Source: an uncultured Alphaproteobacteria bacterium (GTDB taxonomy: Bacteria > Pseudomonadota > Alphaproteobacteria > Rs-D84). From it: a stretch of 8,094 bases of DNA. The position numbers and the translations under genes were made by a program. Where the stretch lies: contig CAJGDN010000040.1 in the NCBI GenBank assembly GCA_904502245.1, positions 1 to 8,094 of the forward strand, written 5' to 3'. Positions 5,156-8,094 of this stretch are shown here, piece by piece (position 1 is the first letter of the stretch; every line of letters begins with the position of its first letter). Under the pieces are notes generated by a model. That model was not told the DNA's origin and made no database searches. It saw nothing but the letters and a program-made list of their open reading frames with translations.

Positions 5156-7237
5156 ATGGCAAAAAAACTGGACGAAGCAACAAGACTTTTAATCGAGTCT
5201 TTGCCAGAAAACTTACAAAAATTGGCATCCAATGCGATGGAAATTGGATACATGTCGCGCATGGACTTTGATGCTGCGACCGAAGCGGACGAAGTTCCCT
5301 CGGACGAGCATGAAGAAGTGCTGGATTTCTTTCAGCAAGATCTGGGGTTAGAAGTTTTGGATATAGACAATTATCCCCAGGATTTAAGTCGTTATTACGA
5401 TACCGAAGACGAAGAGCCACGAGACAAAACGCGCAATTTATTAAACGCGGATGCAGAGCAGGTTGATGTTAACGACGATGATTATGAACATTACGCAAAA
5501 CAGCTGGAACGCAGTCAAACTGGTTCACTGGTTCTGGGGGTTCAGGATTCAGTTCAATCGTATTTGAAACAAATAGGAACTGTTCAGTTGTTAACAGCTG
5601 CCGGCGAAGTTGCGATTGCTCAACGTATCGAGGCAGCATCACGTCTGATGGTATATGGTCTGTGCGAAAGTCCGATGACAATTCAGGCCATCCTGGATTG
5701 GTATCAACAGTTATTAAACGAAGATATTCGTCTGCGTTATATTGTCAATCTGGAAGTTATGTATTCCAGTGATGCAGAACAAAAATCATTGGCCGCACTG
5801 TCTGAAACGCTGAAATCAAAGGGCGTTGAACATGTCGATGAATTGGACGATGACGATTTGGATGATTTAGCCGACGCATCTGTTTCTGATGATGAAGAAG
5901 ACGACGATTTGGATGATGATGAAGATGGTATCAAGAAAGAAGATACGCCACGTGGCACATCTGGTGTGCCAATTCCTGTTATGGAAGAATCATTAATGCC
6001 AATGGTTCTGGATTTGTTTGCAAAAATCAAGCGTATCTATAACAGCATGCAGAAATTACAGGCGAAACGTTTAGAGAATCTTTTGACGTCTGATACACCG
6101 GATGCTTCATTAGAAAAGAAATATACAAAATTGCGTCTGGAATTGTTTGAACACGTCAGCAAAATTCGTTTGAATGACGATCGTGTTGCTGAAATCTTGG
6201 AACAATTGACCAAGCGTGACCAGTTGTTAATGGGGCTAGAAGGGAAATTGTTGCGTCTGGCAATGGCGAACAAGATTAAACGTGAAGATTTCTTGGCAGA
6301 ATACACTGGTAATGAATTAAATCGCAACTGGGTAAAAAAGCTGGCAAAGCATAAAAATGCGGCATGGGCATCGTTTGCAAAAAAACACGAAGCAGATATT
6401 TTGAAAATCCAAGAAGATATCACTGCAATTGCGAATGAAACCGGCCAACCAACTGCTGAATATAAAAAGGTTGTTGAACTGGTTCGTCGTGGCCAGGCCG
6501 AAGCAGCCCGTGCCAAACGCGAAATGATTGAGGCAAACTTGCGACTGGTTATCAAATTTGCAAAGAAATCTAGCAACCGTGGTCTGGGATTGGATTTTTC
6601 AGACTTGGTTCAGGACGGAAATATTGGTTTGATGAAAGCCGTTGATAAATTTGATTATCGCTTAGGGAACAAATTCTCGACCTATGCGACAAACTGGATT
6701 CAACAGGGTATTTCACGCAGTATTGCTGACCAAGCGCGTACAATTCGTATTCCTGTGCACATGATTGATAATATACACAAGATTCAGCGCGCATCACGTC
6801 AATTCATGCATAAATATGGACGTCAGCCGACCGCCGAAGAATTGTCAAAGATTATCTATCTGCCGGTTGACAAGATTCACAAGGCGATGAAGGTAAATCT
6901 GAAACCGATTTCATTAGAAGCGCCAGTTGGCACCGAAGATGATAGTTCGCGTATTGAAATTATCGCGGATGAGACGGCAAAGAATCCGTTTACATCTGCC
7001 GCGCAAAAGAATCTGCGTAAAATCGTTACTCAAATCTTGTCGGAATTAGACCCCAAGGAAGAAACCGTCCTGCGCCAGCGTTTTGGTATGTCAACAAACA
7101 AGACCAGCACATTGGAAGAGGTTGGTGAATACATCGGCGTTACCCGTGAACGTATCCGCCAGATTGAACAAAAGGCATTGAACAAGCTAAAACATCCAAC
7201 GCGTGCACGTAAACTGCGCAGTTTCTTGGAAGACTGA
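5156..7237 (+). CDS. rpoD: RNA polymerase primary sigma factor (sigma70, RpoD)
   Basis: Housekeeping sigma factor that directs RNA polymerase to -10/-35 promoters. Domains in order: region 1.1 (about 1-80); region 1.2, DSVQSYLKQIGTVQLL (131-146); a long non-conserved region with an acidic tract of Asp/Glu at about 228-258; regions 2.1-2.4 (about 455-540) with EANLRLVI, DGNIGLMKAVDKFDY and SIADQARTIRIPVHMI; region 3 (about 541-610); region 4 with VTRERIRQIE (662-671), which holds the residues that read the -35. It has 693 residues against 613 in E. coli, as expected from the bigger non-conserved region. Odd points: aligned to E. coli (offset +80), Y425 is N505, W433 is N513, R436 is Q516 and T440 is S520, while Y430, W434 and Q437 are kept. 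There is also a two-residue insertion in NRGLGLDFSDL. It is probably cotranscribed with trcR and has no dnaG next to it. Confidence 0.96.
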   Translation: MAKKLDEATRLLIESLPENLQKLASNAMEIGYMSRMDFDAATEADEVPSDEHEEVLDFFQQDLGLEVLDIDNYPQDLSRYYDTEDEEPRDKTRNLLNADAEQVDVNDDDYEHYAKQLERSQTGSLVLGVQDSVQSYLKQIGTVQLLTAAGEVAIAQRIEAASRLMVYGLCESPMTIQAILDWYQQLLNEDIRLRYIVNLEVMYSSDAEQKSLAALSETLKSKGVEHVDELDDDDLDDLADASVSDDEEDDDLDDDEDGIKKEDTPRGTSGVPIPVMEESLMPMVLDLFAKIKRIYNSMQKLQAKRLENLLTSDTPDASLEKKYTKLRLELFEHVSKIRLNDDRVAEILEQLTKRDQLLMGLEGKLLRLAMANKIKREDFLAEYTGNELNRNWVKKLAKHKNAAWASFAKKHEADILKIQEDITAIANETGQPTAEYKKVVELVRRGQAEAARAKREMIEANLRLVIKFAKKSSNRGLGLDFSDLVQDGNIGLMKAVDKFDYRLGNKFSTYATNWIQQGISRSIADQARTIRIPVHMIDNIHKIQRASRQFMHKYGRQPTAEELSKIIYLPVDKIHKAMKVNLKPISLEAPVGTEDDSSRIEIIADETAKNPFTSAAQKNLRKIVTQILSELDPKEETVLRQRFGMSTNKTSTLEEVGEYIGVTRERIRQIEQKALNKLKHPTRARKLRSFLED

Positions 7238-7246
7238 TTGTATCTG

Positions 7247-7275
7247 CCCCGCCACATGCGCGGGGTCTGATTTTT
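7247..7275 (+). terminator. Weak or leaky terminator after rpoD
   Basis: CCCCGC (7247-7252) pairs with GCGGGG (7260-7265) around a 7-base loop. A five-T run starts only after a further five bases (7271-7275), so termination may be partial. The next gene begins at 7288 without a clear promoter, which suggests readthrough from rpoD. Confidence 0.5.
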
Positions 7276-7287
7276 AAAGGTGGTAAA

Positions 7288-7881
7288 ATGAAAAAAACAT
7301 TGTTATTTTGTAATGGCCTCTCGGGCAGTGGCAAAACATATTTTATTCATAAGACACTGCCAACTGGATTATTTTATAATCTGCGTTCCGCAACCACGCG
7401 CCCCATGCGTGACGGCGAAAGCGAAGGCAGGCCGTATTTCTTCCGTGACGAAGCGTATTTTGATTCTGCCCCCCTGGCAACGCGCCTGTGGGTAAACCGC
7501 GCGGTATGGAAACCGGGCGATAAAAAATGGCTGTACGGCGTGCCAGAAACTGAAATTTACGAACATCTGGGGCAAAATTTGATTTATGATGTAATCGAGC
7601 CTCAATATTCTCGCCAATTAATTGATTGGTTTAAAAAAAACGGGTTGGACGCTCATTATAATTTTCATGTGGCATATTTTTTACCGCCGATAAATCATAT
7701 GAATACTGTTGAGTCACGTGCAAACATGCCAAATGATACCGCTGTGCGTACCTTTAATACATGTGATCCTGCTGATTTTGCTCGTGCAGGATTGGATATA
7801 GATTATATATTGCGTCCAATTGATGGTGTATACGATCCATATCTGATAAGGCATATTGACAATCTAATAAAGCAAAGGTAA
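7288..7881 (+). CDS. Guanylate-kinase-like P-loop nucleotide kinase, substrate uncertain
   Basis: A 197-residue protein with the guanylate kinase fold signature. The Walker A loop is GLSGSGKT (10-17). SATTRPMRDGESEGRPYFF (34-52) matches the GMP-binding pattern S-x-TTR-x-x-R-x-GE-x-x-G-x-x-YFF, with S34, R38, R41 and Y50 in the positions of the yeast guanylate kinase residues. R144 and R154 sit where lid arginines are expected, and YDVIE (100-104) is near the usual Walker-B-like strand. What is missing is the acidic residue that contacts guanine (E69 in yeast): here the segment reads LWVNRAVW, followed by WLYGV in place of NYYGT. It may therefore phosphorylate another nucleotide or sugar phosphate, so gmk is not assigned. 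AGGTGG (7278-7283) lies just before the start. The gene may be read through from rpoD; a functional link is not evident. Confidence 0.75.
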   Translation: MKKTLLFCNGLSGSGKTYFIHKTLPTGLFYNLRSATTRPMRDGESEGRPYFFRDEAYFDSAPLATRLWVNRAVWKPGDKKWLYGVPETEIYEHLGQNLIYDVIEPQYSRQLIDWFKKNGLDAHYNFHVAYFLPPINHMNTVESRANMPNDTAVRTFNTCDPADFARAGLDIDYILRPIDGVYDPYLIRHIDNLIKQR

Positions 7882-7921
7882 TTGTAAAAACAATCAAAGG
7901 TAAACAGTTAATTTTTTTCAC

Positions 7922-7950
7922 TTGTGTAATTTTTTGTATTTTTCTATGAT
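7922..7950 (+). promoter_or_regulatory. Candidate promoter of the right-edge gene
   Basis: TTGTGT (7922-7927) and TATGAT (7945-7950) with a 17-base spacer. The -10 overlaps the ATG at 7946, so if this promoter is used, translation must begin downstream, for example at the GTG at 7973. T-rich surroundings make chance matches likely. Confidence 0.3.
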
Positions 7951-8094
7951 AAATTCAAAAGAGAAGAAGAAAGTGGGAAAAATTTCGGTTTTTTTACGGT
8001 TTTTAACTGTTTTTTGCACACTGTTTTTTGCCAATAAATTAATGGCTGCTGGGGCGTATACGTGTGATACGACAGGCAAATATGTCGAATGTGA
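7946..8094 (+). CDS. Secreted or envelope protein with a signal peptide, N-terminal part, runs off the right edge
   Basis: An open frame continues to the window end. The 49 visible residues begin with a lysine-rich stretch (5-12), then a hydrophobic, phenylalanine-rich core (about 13-29), then LMAAGA, with a likely signal-peptidase I cut after residue 34 or 37. The exported part starts YTCDTTGKYVEC, so two cysteines lie close together, which could form a disulfide outside the cytoplasm. No lipobox is seen. The ATG at 7946 has no Shine-Dalgarno. A GTG at 7973, preceded by the purine-rich GAGAAGAAG, would give a shorter but still complete signal peptide and is a real alternative. The function cannot be told from this part. 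Confidence 0.6.
   Translation, partial: MINSKEKKKVGKISVFLRFLTVFCTLFFANKLMAAGAYTCDTTGKYVEC

Noticed and set aside
5737..6030. Minus-strand serine-rich open frame inside rpoD
   Set aside because: The poly-serine is just the reverse strand of the Asp/Glu codons of the sigma acidic tract.
1..8094. CRISPR array, insertion sequence, toxin-antitoxin or phage genes
   Set aside because: No regularly spaced repeats, transposase-like frames or paired small genes are seen; the only clear direct repeat is the pair at the tRNA-Ser 3' end.

Overview
The window looks like a piece of an uncultured, moderately AT-rich alphaproteobacterial genome. This rests mainly on three things: a TrcR/DUF1013 gene, a family I know only from Alphaproteobacteria; an IHF-beta gene directly beside accD, as in many alphaproteobacteria (where other genes may sit between them); and a primary sigma factor with a long acidic non-conserved region. 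The species cannot be named from the sequence. Most genes are core housekeeping genes. There is no CRISPR array, transposase, phage gene or clear defence system.

Layout. Bases 1-326 (minus strand) hold the start of a peroxiredoxin gene that runs off the left edge. A divergent intergenic region carries a good sigma70-type promoter for an ihfB-like gene (473-754). One base after it begins a fused acetyl-CoA carboxylase carboxyltransferase, AccD-AccA in one 581-residue chain (756-2501), closed by a strong terminator. The gene-poor stretch 2502-3046 holds a tRNA-Ser(GCU) with its own promoter, a 175-bp direct-repeat unit that duplicates the tRNA 3' end and its terminator around a highly structured GC-rich insert, and two candidate promoters for cysS (3047-4471). 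A promoter with a perfect 10-bp dyad precedes trcR (4563-5114), which is followed 41 nt later by rpoD (5156-7237). A weak terminator-like hairpin separates rpoD from a guanylate-kinase-like P-loop kinase (7288-7881). The right edge cuts a gene whose product starts with a signal peptide (7946 onward).

How the genes fit together. ihfB-accDA looks like one operon linking nucleoid architecture and fatty-acid synthesis. trcR-rpoD looks like a second operon pairing a cell-cycle regulator with the housekeeping sigma factor. The most unusual points are the accD-accA fusion with a changed AccA signature, a primary sigma factor that lacks one tryptophan of the promoter-melting W-dyad, the repeat unit at the 3' end of tRNA-Ser, and two promoter-overlapping dyads that look like operators. 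I see no clear new multi-gene system.
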